Below, one piece after another: positions 22,431 through 34,468 of a stretch of 64,000 bases of DNA. The position numbers and the translations under genes were made by a program. The notes below the pieces were generated by a model that did no database searches, was not told the DNA's origin, and worked only from the letters and a program-made list of their open reading frames with translations. The stretch covers positions 3,745,001 through 3,809,000 of the forward strand of contig NC_089433.1 in assembly GCF_026210795.1 (NCBI RefSeq), in the 5' to 3' direction. The stretch is from Rhizophagus irregularis. Taxonomy: Eukaryota; Glomeromycota; Glomeromycetes; Glomerales; Glomeraceae. How positions within the stretch are numbered: position 1 is the first letter of the stretch; each line of letters begins with the position of its first letter.

Positions 22431-24820
22431 TTGCTAATTCGTTTTAATAATTACAAAGGTTGTAGTAATATAAAAATATATATATATTTATATTATAAAT
22501 AATAATAAATTAATAACGAAAAAGTATGAGAGAACAAAATAATTAATTACTTTTTTATTTTTTGTTTCAAAAAAAAAAAAAAAAATTAAAAAATTTAAAA
22601 ATAATATAGGATAATCCTTTTTTTTAAAAAAAAATTATTCAATAAAAATAGAAATAAATAAATGGCAATCTTATGACGTAAATAAAAAAAAAGGGACATT
22701 GAAACATTGAAAGGTTCCTAACATAGAACAGTTTTAGGAGAAAAAAAAAAAAATCAAAAACATGGGAGGTTAAAAAAAAAAAAATTTTTTTTTTGTTTGT
22801 TTTTATTTTTATATATTCAAAACTTAGTCAATCAATTCCCAACATTCTTTGCATATTTTATGTCGTGCTACAAACCTTATTTGAATATTTTGTAATTCAC
22901 GAGTTTTTTGAAATTGGTCGTACATTTTGTTTAAGTATAACCTTTTTAGGTAAAAATTTGGGAAATTCGATTTTTCTTTTTTTTGATTTTTTCATTTATA
23001 TATTGTTGCACGTAGGAGTTTCAAATTTATTGTTTACGTGATACTAGGAGTATTAAAAAAACTATCCTAATATTACGGAACATATTTTTTTTATGCTTAT
23101 TATCTATTTATGGAAATCAGGTAATTAAAAACTAATTATAAGGCAATAACCCCCAATTAACAGGAATTTTTTTTAAAAAAAATTTTTTGATCAGTAATTT
23201 AAAAGGAAATAAAAAGAAGGGTTAACAGGTAAAGATTTACGATGACGTATTTTGGCGTAATGAGTTTTGCCGCAGTAAAATTCTTTTTTAATACAAAGAT
23301 CAGCAAACTTTTATTAAAAAAAAGCAAGTTACAAAAAATGCATTATTTTAATTAAAAAATATCCGTTTTAGGTAAAATAATGAATTAATACAATTTTTTT
23401 CGAGAACATTTTAATCAATGATCTTATTTTTAACAATATCATATAAAAATAATTGGTATATTGTTAATAATTATGAAACAGAAGGTTACTCGAAGTTAAT
23501 TATGTAATAAAAATCACAATTTTAAGATCGAAATAATTGTAATACATATCAATGTTTCAAGTTTTACGATCTTAAGTCGTACGCATAATTTCATCATTAT
23601 TTCACTTAATTTGTTACACACAAATTTGTATGAAACCATAAAATTATTTTTCTTTATTGAAAAAATTTAGTAAGAGAAATACCCAAATCTTTCAAATCTT
23701 TGATATCAAATATTTCTTATAGCTTTAATATTAATTTTTTTATATTTTGCATGAACTGTACGACCAATTGGATCGTACGGGTTGTATTAGGCGGTATATA
23801 TCATAATTTTAAGAATAAACAATGTAAAAAATATCTGCATTTGTCAGCAAAATCTAGACTTTTCCAGAAATCGTTGAACGGGAACCCGTTCAAATTGCTG
23901 ACAATCATTACCTAAATGAATAAACAACACGTGAATTTAACGCTATAATTAAATATTTAAATAAATTCGACAAATAAAATATAAATTTAACGATAATATT
24001 TCACATTGTAGCATTGTAGTATTATTCAATGTATTGTTACACAAAAATGTTTTAACCGTTTATTAATACGTAATAGTAAATTATAATATTTCATATTTCA
24101 AAAACGGTTGTTAGTTTACTTAGTTATTCAATAATGGTAATCTGTTTTCAAATTCGCAAAAAGTTTTTTCTTTGTTTATTATATTTTATTTGAAAAAGAA
24201 AAATCGAACTTCTTGTAAACATGGTGTTGACCTTTATGCAAGCAGTTAAAATTATAACGAAATTAAATAATATCTTCATAACTTTGACTCGAATTACAAT
24301 ACGGAGAACAATTATTACAAAATGCGTGATCATCGAGTCAGGCGCCAGCTTAGCATTATATGCAGCCCAATTATAATTCAAAAAAAAAGAATGCATAATT
24401 TAAATTATGAATTCTTTTCAAAGTTTATTATGATCGAGAATGTCTAAAATAATTTAAAAAAGATTTACTATATCATAATTCATGGAAAAATTTTTATTTA
24501 AAAAAAATAAACCCATTTCAGAAATAATTAAATTTATGGCACTCATATTTATCGCACGCGCCCTATAGGATTATTTAACCAATATTTTCATCAATAGCTA
24601 ATCATCATACAATATTAAATCAATCATCAAAAGTTTTATTGCGTACATGATAAATATTACAGTTAATTCCAGGTGTCCACAATTATCAAATCAACTTAAT
24701 TACTAGTATTCTAATTCTGGTAATAAGAATATAAAAAAATTTTTTCATGATCTGCGTTATATTGGTAACGCCACGAAGTGATCGTTAACCACTATGTAAA
24801 TACCCTCATGCAATATCTAA
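22431..24820. other. Long A+T-rich spacer without a supported gene
   Basis: 5' flank of the membrane-protein gene and 3' flank of the BTB-BACK-TLDc gene at 26317. ATG frames at 22793-23041, 23700-23915 and 24148-24396 are Phe/Ile/Asn-rich translations of A/T sequence without motifs. It contains the nested inverted repeats at 23841-23904. Nothing else was found. Confidence 0.4.
23841..23904. repeat. Nested inverted repeats
   Basis: TTGTCAGCAA (23841-23850) faces TTGCTGACAA (23895-23904), and inside lies a perfect hairpin TTGAACGGG-AA-CCCGTTCAA (23874-23893). A third imperfect palindrome (GTACGACCAATTGGATCGTA) is at about 23759-23779. Confidence 0.6.
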
Positions 24821-26317
24821 TTAAATGAGTTGAAATACTTCATAATCCTCTATTAAAAATTCATCTTCGGTATCCCTTATCTTCTTTTCATAAAAATGCT
24901 GCTTACAAAAAATTTTACTATAATTTACCAACTTGTCTGTTGAGCATATTGTGAGATCATATCCAAATTGTGGTCCACATATAGTGCTATAATCTATTGC
25001 ATAATTTGGATTTTTTACACTGCTAATAACTGCATCTCTATTTTTAAAAGAGAAGATAAAACTATCTTCAGTTTCACCCCAAACACGTGAAGATTCCCAT
25101 ATTAAAGGATTGTATCCACCAATAATTTCTTCTGTTCCTCTTACTTTGATGAATGTAACAGTATAAGGTTTGCCATCACAAAAATCATGAAACTTTTTAG
25201 GAGTAAATCCATTTCGACTTCCTCTTAATAATAATTTAAATTCGTATGGAAAATATAATTCCCTAAAATGTGAAAATTCATAATTAACATCCACTTCATC
25301 AATCCATCTTGAAACTGTTGAAATAATATTTAAATTAACGATTTTCGAATCGATATCAAATTTAATATTTTTTCTAGGAAGTAAAATATTTTCAATTGGA
25401 TTGCTATCAGGATCCATATAAGAATCTATTAAATTTTCATAAAGTTGTTGGTCCAAGAGTTTTCGATACGGTCGAATTTTCTGTGTTATTATTCCAGATG
25501 TTAAACTAAAAAATCTAATTAAAGGTAAACATTGTTGTAAAGTATTTTTCATAGTTTTGAAATCATCATCTGACCAAGTTCTAGGATCTGAAATGAGAGT
25601 TGGATTTTGTGCAAGACCCCATTTTATTACATATTCCCATACTTCAATTTCTTTCATTTGTAAATCATCTCTTTTAATAAGCGAAATTAAAGATGTTTCA
25701 GAAAGTAAAGTGAAATCGAATGATTCAAATATTCTTTCAGGATACTGAGCCATTAAATTTGTACAATATTCTTGAAGTACTAATAAATTATTAGATTGTG
25801 AAATAATTTGTTGAGTTAATCCGAAATTTTGTTCTATCCATTCAGATTTATTTTCAATTAAATATTTTTGTAAATGATCGATTAGTTCTTGAAGACTAAG
25901 TTCATCTGCCGCAGCTAAAACTTTAAGAAAGTCTGAAGTGTCATTTTCATCTAATGAAAGAATACCACCATAAATATATCTATATTAAAAAAAAAAGTTA
26001 ATAATTAAATATTAACTTAATATGTTATCATGGTGTTATTTCAAATAATTATCTTACTCTAAAATAATTTGAAAAATTTCCGGTGATATATTTGGAAATC
26101 TGATATGAACTAAATCATTAGTATTATTGTTCCTGTTATTATTGGAAGCTAAAATTCGTCGTAAATATGGAGAGCGGTAACATAAAATATTCATGTGAGC
26201 ACGAAATATTTTTACGTTAGGATCTTCACCAACTTCAATTGTAATATCATAATATTCATCATCCTTTAATAACACAATAAAATTTTGACTTAATTTTGAA
26301 AAAAATTTGGTAGGCAT
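24821..26317 (-). CDS. BTB-BACK-TLDc protein, 472 aa, two exons
   Basis: Exons 26317-26058 and 25979-24821; 78-base intron (GTAAGA...ATAG). The joint is TTA GA|A TAT, still LEYIYGG. The start is MPTKFFSKLSQNFIVLL. Compared with its neighbours, the BTB loop before the last helix holds an Asn-rich insertion (NNNRNNNTND), shared with the genes at 44259 and 50067. There are 156 codons of open frame before the first internal Met of exon 2, so the gene is not truncated. TLDc has LLRGSRNGFTPKKFHDFC (D to N in the usual SRDGF) and an unusually Cys-poor distal loop. No DSQIIDSK linker repeat is present. It ends VFQLI. Confidence 0.86.
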
Positions 26318-26357
26318 TTCGTTAAAAAGAAGAAATCCTTTAAGTTAGAGGAAGACA

Positions 26358-26420
26358 ATATTTATAGTTTTATTGTACTAATTACGCCAATCTGCACAGC
26401 CTGCGGCTAAGCGGCTTGTT
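26358..26420 (-). promoter_or_regulatory. Conserved promoter: TATA-like box plus AGCCGCAG block
   Basis: Read on the minus strand, AAGCCGCTTAGCCGCAGGCT then GTGCAGATTGGCGTAAT (26420-26382) precedes CTATAAATAT (about 26367-26358), about 41-50 bases before the ATG at 26317. The same blocks recur before most minus-strand members. Confidence 0.6.
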
Positions 26421-27136
26421 TACAGTATATTTGGAATTACAGTATTAAGAATATTTGTTCAAAATAATTGTTTTCTACTGAATTTATATAAGATGTTATG
26501 ATGTTTGAAGGTTAAAATACTCTACTGAACAATTTGAATAATTTGGCTGAACAAAAACCGCGATTTTGCTAACCGTTTTTTCAAATAGTTAAAATGCTAA
26601 CCGAGCCAATTATCTGTCGCCTGGATTTGAGATCGACAATCAAATTAACGTTAACTGAATCATCATAATGCAGGCTGAATTATTGTTCAAATCACGAGAT
26701 AATTGACGTCATGTTTTATTCAGCGAGAATAAGAAAAAAAAAATGAAGAAAGATTAAAGAATGAATAAAATTTATATTCCATATTATTAGTATAATCCAA
26801 ATATTACTTTTAATAAAGCAAAGTTAATAAATAAGAATCAGCTTCACCTTATTTTTTTTTATTATTACATCTTTAATAAATTTTTAAAACAAAGGAATTA
26901 AAAATAATTTTTAAATATTATAAAATCCATTTAAAGAGTTATATCTACTATGAATTTCAACTTTAATTTAAAATGTAACAGGATAAAACTTATCACTATA
27001 AAATCTCTTATGAATGAATGAAATTTGTTTTCGCCTTTAATAAATAAAAACAAATGCGAGTAATGATTTTTAAGGGAAGCTCAGATTTGGTTTAATAAAT
27101 GTACAGTATATTTATCTAGTAAGAAATTGATTACAT
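26421..27136. other. Intergenic spacer, no gene seen
   Basis: A+T-rich sequence between the promoter of the gene at 26317 and the 3' end of the gene at 28688. The part from about 26750 (AATGAATAAAATTTATATTC) onward resembles the 3' flanks at 30550-30890, 34500-34740 and 37650-37930, showing that gene and spacer were duplicated together. Confidence 0.5.
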
Positions 27137-28688
27137 TTATTTTCTTATGATTTGAAATACTTCATAATCTTCTATTGAAAAAGCTTCTCTAGTATCTCTT
27201 ATGCTTCTTTCATAAGACATTTTATTACAATAAGTTGTATCAAAAGCTGCAGCAGGGTTATTGATGTTATATATGGTAAGATCGCATCCAAATCTTGGAC
27301 CACATACACCGCTATAATCTAACGCACGACTTGCATCTTTTACATTACTTAAAATCGCATCTTTAATATTCTTATTTTTAAAAGAAAAAATAAAACTATC
27401 ATTAGCTTTACACCATTTGCCGGTAGTTTCCCATTTCAAAGGATTATATCCACCAAGAATTTCTTCATTTCCTTTTACTTTAATAAATGTAACTGTATTA
27501 GCTTTGCCATCACATAATTCATGAAATTTGTTAGGAGTAAATCCATCTCGACTTCCTCTTAATAATAATTTAAATTTATATGGTAAATATAATTCCTCAT
27601 AATTATCATTGCTAATAACCACTTTATCAACCCATTTTGAAACAGTTGAAATAATATTAGAATTAACAATTTTTGAATCAATAATTTGGGAATCATCAAT
27701 TTTAATTTCATTATTCTTAATTTTTCTTGGACTTAAAACGTTGTATTTTGACGCACTACCAGGTTCCAAATAAGAATTTAATAATTCTTCATATAGTTGT
27801 TCATCTAGGAGTTTACGATATGGACGAACTTTTTGCGAGAATTCTAGAGAAGATAAACTAAAAAATCTAATTAAAGGCAAACAGTGTTGTAAGATATTTT
27901 TCATCGTTTTAAAATCATCAACTGACCAAGTTTTAGGATCTGGAATAAGATTTGGATTTTGTGCAAGACCCCATTTTAATACATGTTCCCATACTTCAAT
28001 TTCTTTCATTTGTAAATCATCTCTTTTAATAAGTGAAATTAAAGATTTTTCAGAAAGTGAAGTGAAATCAAAAGAATTGAATATTTTTTCGGGTGATTGA
28101 GCCATAAAATTTGTACAAAATTCTTGAAGTTCTAATAAATTATTAGATTGTGAACTAATTTGTTGAGTAAACCCAAAATGTTGTTCTATCCAATCTGAAT
28201 TATTTTCAATTAAATATTTTTGTAAATAATCAACTAGTTCTTGAAGGTGAAGATTATCTGCAGCGGCCAAAACTTTAAGAGAATCTGAAATGTCATGCGT
28301 ATTCAATGAAAGAATACCACCATAAATATACCTACAGTATAGTATAACAAAAATTTCATGAACGTAAGAGACAATTTTTATTATCCGGTAATATAGTGTA
28401 TATATATTAAATTTAATTAGTAGTAATTACTTACTCTAAAATAATTTGAAATATTTCTGGTGAAATTTTTGGTAATTTTACGTGAGCTAATATATTATCA
28501 TTGTTCTTTTTGTTGGAAGCTAAAATTCGTCGTAAATATGGAGAACGGTAACACAAAATATTCATGTGAGCACGAAATATTTTTACGTTAGGATCTTCAC
28601 CAACTTCAATTGTAATATCATAATATTCATCATCTTTCAATAATTCAATGTAATTTTGACTTAATTTTGAAAAAAATTGGACAGACAT
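27137..28688 (-). CDS. BTB-BACK-TLDc protein, 482 aa, two exons
   Basis: Exons 28688-28435 and 28331-27137; 103-base intron (GTAAGT...GTAG). An upstream ATG at 28727 is in frame, but MSVQFFSKLSQNY at 28688 matches the start of all sisters, so it is preferred. The BTB exon is the family consensus. The linker has one DDSQIIDSKIVNSN unit. The TLDc core is LLRGSRDGFTPNKFHELC, and the distal loop is IYNINNPAAAFDTTYC, ending in IIRK. Its promoter is unusual because a 652-base element separates the TATA-like box from the conserved upstream block, so expression may be changed. Confidence 0.87.
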
Positions 28689-28761
28689 TTTGTTAAAAAG
28701 AATGAAGTCCCAAGTTGGAAAAGACAATATTTATAATTGTGACTATCGGTGTACTACTATA

Positions 28762-29413
28762 GGGGTAATCTTACCACACTACCCTGTCACAATATAAATA
28801 GTACTTTAAACGTGGTAGTACAGTTGACATATAATGCGGTGACAAATAGAGATCAGGCTAGTAAAAAAAAAACGTCCCTCATAAACATAATAAAATGCAA
28901 AAAGATGGACGTTTCACTGCAGGGTCTAGCTAATTCTGTGGTGACTGTTTGAATTTTTTGAGGGAAAGGGAGAAATAGAGTAGTTTTTATTGTTGTATTT
29001 TCGTTGTTGTTTTTTTTTTGTTTTGAGAAGTGTGAAATGCGTAAGGGAAATGGGTAGTTAGTAATAAAGTATCTATGGGTGGGAGTTTGATGGGGTTTAA
29101 CATTGGCGCTAACGCTTGGTTAAAAAATTGTTAAATCAGGCATATAAATAGTTAGTGTTAAATTTCTGTTTTCTTTTGATGTTGCGAGTAGTTGTAGTGT
29201 TCTTGTTTGTATGTTTTGGTTTTGGTTTTGTTTTTAGTAGATAGATACTTTATTAGAAGATGCACGTCGTCTAGAACATGATGAGTAGTTTCTGCGATCG
29301 TCATGTTATTAATAAAGTTTATGTTAGGAAAAAAAAAATAATAAAAAAACGCAAACATGTCAGCACGTGTCCATGTGACAAAATCATCACAGGGTAGTGT
29401 GGTAAGATTCTTC
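28762..29413. mobile_element. 652 bp non-autonomous DNA transposon inserted in a promoter
   Basis: ATCTTACCACACTACCCTGT at 28768-28787 is exactly inverted at 29389-29408, a few bases inside each end. An 8-base direct repeat CTACTATA (28754-28761 and 29414-29421) flanks the element, as expected for an 8-bp target duplication (hAT-type length). No transposase frame is present. The element lies between the TATA-like box of the gene at 28688 and its AGCCGCAG block at 29451-29484, which in sister genes are adjacent. Confidence 0.85.
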
Positions 29414-29450
29414 CTACTATAGTTGTACTATTATTGTACTACCCATGTTT

Positions 29451-29484
29451 ATTACGCCAATCTGCGCAGTCTGCGGCTAAGCGG
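29451..29484 (-). promoter_or_regulatory. Displaced promoter block of the gene at 28688
   Basis: On the minus strand, CCGCTTAGCCGCAGACTGCG then CAGATTGGCGTAAT matches the block at 26382-26420, but it is about 765 bases from its start codon because of the inserted element. Confidence 0.65.
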
Positions 29485-29947
29485 TGAATTTATATAATTT
29501 GAATAATTTGGCAGAACAAAATTTCATCATTTATTGAACGTTTTGTAGATTTATTATTTATTTCAACCAGTAAACTTTTAACCGAACCAGTTATCGGTTC
29601 ATTAGTAAATTTTGATCACCTGGAAAAAATTGAGATCGATGAATATATAATGTTGGTTGTGTTGTATCAGTTCTTTACGCTTAAAAATATTAAGCAATTT
29701 ATATGGTTAGGTAGCAGCAGAAGGTTTATTAGTGTATAATTAAACAATGTATTAAACAACGTATCAAAATTATCTGATCAGACGTGTTGTATAGCGCTGT
29801 ACGTCGGCATATACCTCCAAACACGAATAAAGGATTTCACTTGATAAAATTATCACTTTATAACTTTAAAATAAAACTTTATTTATTTCCCTAACATTAC
29901 TACAAGAAAATTGACCTATATTTATAATAAATTATACATATACTGAT

Positions 29948-30060
29948 AAATTCAACATGTTTAATATATCTATTATGACTAACATGTTCAATATGTTGAT
30001 CATGTCCAACATGTTAATTAAGTTCGACATGTTAATACTATGTTAATCATGTTAAACATT
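29948..30060. repeat. Cluster of palindromic AACATGTT-like octamers
   Basis: ACATGTT/AACATGT and near matches (CATGTTCAATATGTTGATCA, TCCAACATGTTAATTAAG) occur at least seven times in about 110 bases. Simple-sequence origin is likely. Confidence 0.5.
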
Positions 30061-30136
30061 TGCAACTTCAGAGTGGCACATGATGATCACATGACAGTTG
30101 AAAAACACGAGTTAATTTATTTATCTTAGACGTTTT

Positions 30137-30519
30137 ATTATCGCTGTTTTCAATTTGGTGCGATCATAGCGTAACACCACTAAAAATAATCAATTTTTAA
30201 AAATTTGTGAATACCCGTGATTTTTTTAAATAATCATCTAGAAAAGGGTTGATTACCTATGGAAATCATGGAAAATTCCCAATTATTTGAGTAGTTTACT
30301 TATAAAAAACTGTTATTGTTACACAAAGTTAAAAAACTTGCGTATAAGTAAACTACTTGAAAAATTAAGATTTTTCTATAATTTCCACTGGTATTCACAG
30401 GTTATCAACTATTTTCTAAATGATTTTTTAGAAAAATCATGGGTATTCACAAAATTTTGATAATCATATTTTTATAGGAGTGCTAGCTGTGATCGCACTA
30501 AATTGAAAACAGCAATAAT
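30137..30519. mobile_element. 383 bp foldback element with very long inverted arms
   Basis: The left end ATTATCGCTGTTTTCAATTT pairs with ATTATTGCTGTTTTCAATTT on the opposite strand at the right end. Similarity continues inward for about 170 bases (TTTGTGAATACCCGTGATTT against TTTGTGAATACCCATGATTT, and GTAGTTTACTTATA in both) to a short loop near 30305-30345. No ORF is present. It is a MITE or foldback transposon. Confidence 0.8.
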
Positions 30520-30899
30520 TTAATGAGCATAAGTGAAAAAAGCGAGATTAAAAAGTGAATAAATTTTATATTTCATACATTTCATACACTCATATTATTA
30601 GCACCATTATTCAAAATAGTATAAATCTTTTTCCTTATAAATATTTTTATTTCTTTATTTGATTATTACATCTTTAATAAATTTTTAAATAAAGAAATTA
30701 AAAATAATTTTAAACTGTTATAAAACTCATTAAAAAATTAAGATATCTATCATGAATTTCATTTAATTTAAAATATAACAGCATTAAACTTATCATAATA
30801 TCTTTATAATGAAATTTGTTTTCTCCTCAAATAAATAGTAAGAACAAACGGTTTTTTAAGTTAAGTATAGGATTATCATCTATTTATCTAACATTACAT

Positions 30900-32460
30900 T
30901 TATTTCCTCATAATTTGAAACACTTCATAATCTTCTATTGAAAAATTACATTTAGTACCTCTTATTCTTTTTTCATAATTAATCCTTTGGCAGTAAGTCG
31001 AATCAAAAGGTGTAGATTCATCAGATCTAAGTTTACCATAAGAATTTATGTTAAGATCATGACCAAATTGTGGACCACAGCCACGACTATAATCTAATGC
31101 ATTATTAGCATCTATTACATTACTTAAAATTGCATTTTTAGTATTCTTATTTTTAAAAGAAAAAATAAAACTATCTTTAGAATAACACCATTCGTCAGTA
31201 GTTTCCCATTTCAAAGGATTATATCCACCAAGAATCTCTTCGTTTCCCTCTACTTTAATGAACGTAACAGTTTTGGGTTTACCATCGCATATTTCATGAA
31301 ATTTTTTAGGAGTAAATCCATCTCGACTTCCTCTTAATAATAATTCAAATTTATATGGTAAATATAATTCCCTATTATTATCGTCATTAATAACCACTTT
31401 ATCAACCCATTTTGAAACAGTTGAAATAATATTAGAATCAACAATTTTTGAATCAATAATTTGGGAATCATCAACTTTAATTACATTATTTTTAATTTTT
31501 CTTGGACGTAAAACGTTGTATTTTGATACACTACCAGGTTCCAAATAAGAATTTAATAATTCTTCATATAGTTGTTGATCTAAGAGTTTTTGATATGAAC
31601 GAACTTTTTGCGAAAATTCTAAAGAAGATAAACTAAAAAATCTAATTAAAGGCAAACAGCGTTGCAAGATATTTTTCATCGTTTTGAAATCATCATCTGA
31701 CCAAGTTTTAGGATCTGGAATAAGATTTGGATTTTGTGCAAGACCCCATTTTAATACATGTTCCCATACTTCAATTTCGTTCATTTGTAAATCATCTCTT
31801 TTAATAAGTGAAATTAAAGATTTTTCAGAAAGTGAAGTGAAATCAAAAGAATTGAATATTTTTTCGGGTGATTGAGCCATGAAATTTGTACAAAATTCTT
31901 GAAGTTCTAATAAATTATTAGATAGTGAACTAATTTGTTGTGTAAACCCAAAATGTTGTTCTATCCAATCTGAATTATTTTCAATTAAATATTTTTGTAA
32001 ATAACCAATTAGTTCTTGAAGATGAAGATTATCTGCAGCGACCAAAACTTTAAGAGAATCTGAAATGTCATGTGTATTCAATGAAAGAATACCTCCATAA
32101 ATATACCTACAGTATATAACAAAAATTTCATGAACGTGAGAAACAATTTTTAATATCTGGTAATATAGTGTATATATATTAAATTTAATTAGTGGTAATT
32201 ACTTACTCTAAAATAGTTTGAAATATTTCTGGTGAAATTTTTGGTAATTTTATGTGAGCTAATATATTATCATTGTTCTTTTTGTTGGAAGCTAAAATTC
32301 GTCGTAAATATGGAGAACGGTAACACAAAATATTCATGTGAGCACGAAATATTTTTACGTTAGGATCTTCACCAACTTCAATTGTAATATCATAATATTC
32401 ATCATCCTTTAATAACTCAATAAAATTTTGACTTAATTTTGAAAAAAATTGAGTAGGCAT
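30900..32460 (-). CDS. BTB-BACK-TLDc protein, 486 aa, two exons
   Basis: Exons 32460-32207 and 32106-30900; 100-base intron (GTAAGT...GTAG) nearly identical to that of the gene at 28688. The start is MPTQFFSKLSQNFIELL. The linker has one VDDSQIIDSKIVDSN unit. TLDc carries LLRGSRDGFTPKKFHEIC and GGYNPLKWETTDEW. Its distal loop is among the longest in the set (INSYGKLRSDESTPFDSTYC). The terminal part reads IRGTKCNFSIEDYEVFQIMRK, with IRD changed to IRG. BACK is close to consensus (LISLIKRDDLQMNEIEVWEH). Confidence 0.87.
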
Positions 32461-32489
32461 TTCGTTAAAAAGAATAGTCTTAAATTGGA

Positions 32490-32584
32490 GGAAGACTATT
32501 TATATTTGTTTCATATCCGACCAAATTAGATATTTGTGTACAACGTTAAACTCGTTACGCCAATCTGCATAATCTGCGACTTGT
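32490..32584 (-). promoter_or_regulatory. Promoter block of the gene at 32460
   Basis: On the minus strand, ACAAGTCGCAGATTATGCAG then ATTGGCGTAAC (32584-32555) precedes a TATAAATAG box near 32490-32500. This matches the block before sister genes. Confidence 0.55.
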
Positions 32585-32840
32585 TTTCTCAAAAATTTGG
32601 CTGAACGAAAATTTACTTTATTCAAGAAAGTCTATTTTAATTAACCAAATTATCGGTTCTTTCGATCTCTTGGAAAAAAATTGATTCAAGGTCGACAAAT
32701 TAACATTAGCTGAAATCACTATCGTGCAGGCTGAAATTATTATTCAGATCACGAGATAATTGATGTCGTGTTTTATTTAGTGAACATAAGAAAAGAAGAA
32801 GCGAGAGTAAAAAATGAATAAAATTTATATTCCATATTTA

Positions 32841-34147
32841 CAGATGGTGCCCAAAATTATCCGGCCACTTTTCAAATTTGAAAAACTTATATATGTTAAA
32901 TATGATGAAAATAAAAATTTAAGTTTAACATATTTATTATGCCTTCCTTTATTGAATTTTACAAAAATTTAATAATTGATTCTATTTCCATTTGCGGAAA
33001 TAACTGCATCAACCCTCCGAGGCATACTTTTGATCAGTTTTCTATAATATTCAGGAGGAATGTCATTCCACGCATCTGTAACATACTCCATAAGCACACT
33101 AATGCTAGATGGTGGTGGTGAACGACGTCAAATCATCATCTTCATTTCAGCCCAAATATTTTCTATAGGATTAATATCTGGTGACTGAGCTGGCCAGTCA
33201 AGAGTCACAATCCCAGCATTTTCACGTGCGGCCGTTGCAACTCTTGAACGGTGTGGCGCAGCATTATCCTCCTGAAAGATTCCATTACCCTGTGGAAAAT
33301 GTGTGTGCAAGGTAGGTACAACAAAATCATTAATAACTTGAGCATGCGTTTGGCCAGTAACTGAACCATTTAATGGAACAATTGGCCCAAGGCCGCTCCA
33401 GGAAAAACACCCCCAAAACATTTTGCTAGGACTGTGTTTCACAGTAACTGAAATACAATCAGGATTTAACTCCTCCCCAGGTTCATGCCATACCATCCCC
33501 TGCCGACCCTGTTGAAATTGAGTAAAGGTGCTTTCATCTGAAAATAGGACTCTTTTCCATTTTCTTTCCGTCCAATTTTCATGTTCATAAGCCCACTCAA
33601 GCCGAGCCTGACAATGTGCTTCTGTTATTGCAGGTTTACGACGAGGAACACAGGCTGTAAGTCCAACTTTCTTAAGGTTTCGGCGTATAGTATTATGAGA
33701 AATAGGTTGCTTTGTTTGGGCTGTCCAAGTGGTCGCAATTTTTTTTGAACAAAGTCGACGATTTTCATTGTTTTCTTTAATGAAGGACTTAAGTTTTTGT
33801 TGAGCTGGTGAGTTAAGAAGTGGTGGACGCCCAGTTTGTTTTTTGGTGTTAAAGAGTGAGTTTCACGAAGGCGTTTAAGTATGTCATTAACTGTTGTTTT
33901 CCCACACCCCAGTTGTTTGGCAATTGTGCGACTTGAATGTCACAATTGTGACCGTAAACAATTGCGCCACGAGTTTTTGGGGTAAGTGGTTTCATTTTTC
34001 CGGAAAGTTCCAGAAGAAATGTGGCGCAGAGGATTGTTCATTGTGATTATAAATACAAAATTATTGTTTGTTTACATCATAATAACACGTGATTATCAGC
34101 ATAATTTTGGCAAAATAAAGTGGCCGGATAATTTTGGGCACCATCTG
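32841..34147. mobile_element. Tc1/mariner element, 1307 bp, perfect 31 bp terminal inverted repeats
   Basis: The ends begin CAGATGGTGCCCAAAATTAT and agree over 31 bases in inverse orientation. TA dinucleotides at 32839-32840 and 34148-34149 form the target duplication. The single internal gene is a minus-strand DD34E transposase with lesions. TIR perfection suggests a fairly recent insertion, or one mobilised in trans after the gene died. Confidence 0.93.
32969..33995 (-). pseudogene. Tc1/mariner DD34E transposase, inactivated
   Basis: The frame starts with MKPLTPKTRGAIVYGHN at 33995 and passes an HTH-like segment (TIAKQLGCGKTTVNDILKRL). The three catalytic acids remain: LFSDEST, FQEDNAAPHRS, and DINPIENIW, with 34 residues between the last two. 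Two one-base frame changes are visible, near 33930-33945 and in the A-run near 33835-33846. An in-frame TGA lies at 33128-33130, after which the family C-terminus continues in frame to a TAA at 32969-32971. It cannot make a full protein as it stands. Confidence 0.9.
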
Positions 34148-34167
34148 TATTAGTAGAAAAAATGTAT

Positions 34168-34468
34168 TTGTAACAGCCTGTTACATATCTTATTTGTAAC
34201 ATCCTTTTTTTATTTTTTTTTAATAATAAATTTAATATGTGTTTCACAAATAAAATTTTTATATGCAAATTTAATTTGGAAAACTTTTACTTAATGTATT
34301 TAAGACAGTTTTATAGACAAAATTTTAAGTTATAAGCAGTTTCTTGAAATTTTTTAAAAAATTCTTTTGTCTTAGTTACACGACTGATCTTTTGTTTTTG
34401 TTTACATTACGCCTGATCTTGGATAAAATTGGGTTGTTACAAATAAGACGCGTAACAGGCTGTTACAA
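34168..34468. mobile_element. 301 bp MITE whose ends contain a 15-bp palindrome
   Basis: The left end TTGTAACAGCCTGTTACATA matches TTGTAACAGCCTGTTACGCG at the reversed right end; over 37 positions 33 agree. Each arm contains the palindrome GTAACAG-C-CTGTTAC, followed by TCTTATTTGTAACA. It begins only 20 bases beyond the Tc1/mariner element. Confidence 0.8.

Noticed and set aside
22793-23041. 82-codon hydrophobic plus-strand frame
   Set aside because: Phe/Ile-rich translation of A/T-rich DNA between homopolymer runs; no motif or context.
29158-29358. 66-codon minus-strand frame in the promoter transposon
   Set aside because: No similarity to a transposase; the element appears non-autonomous.
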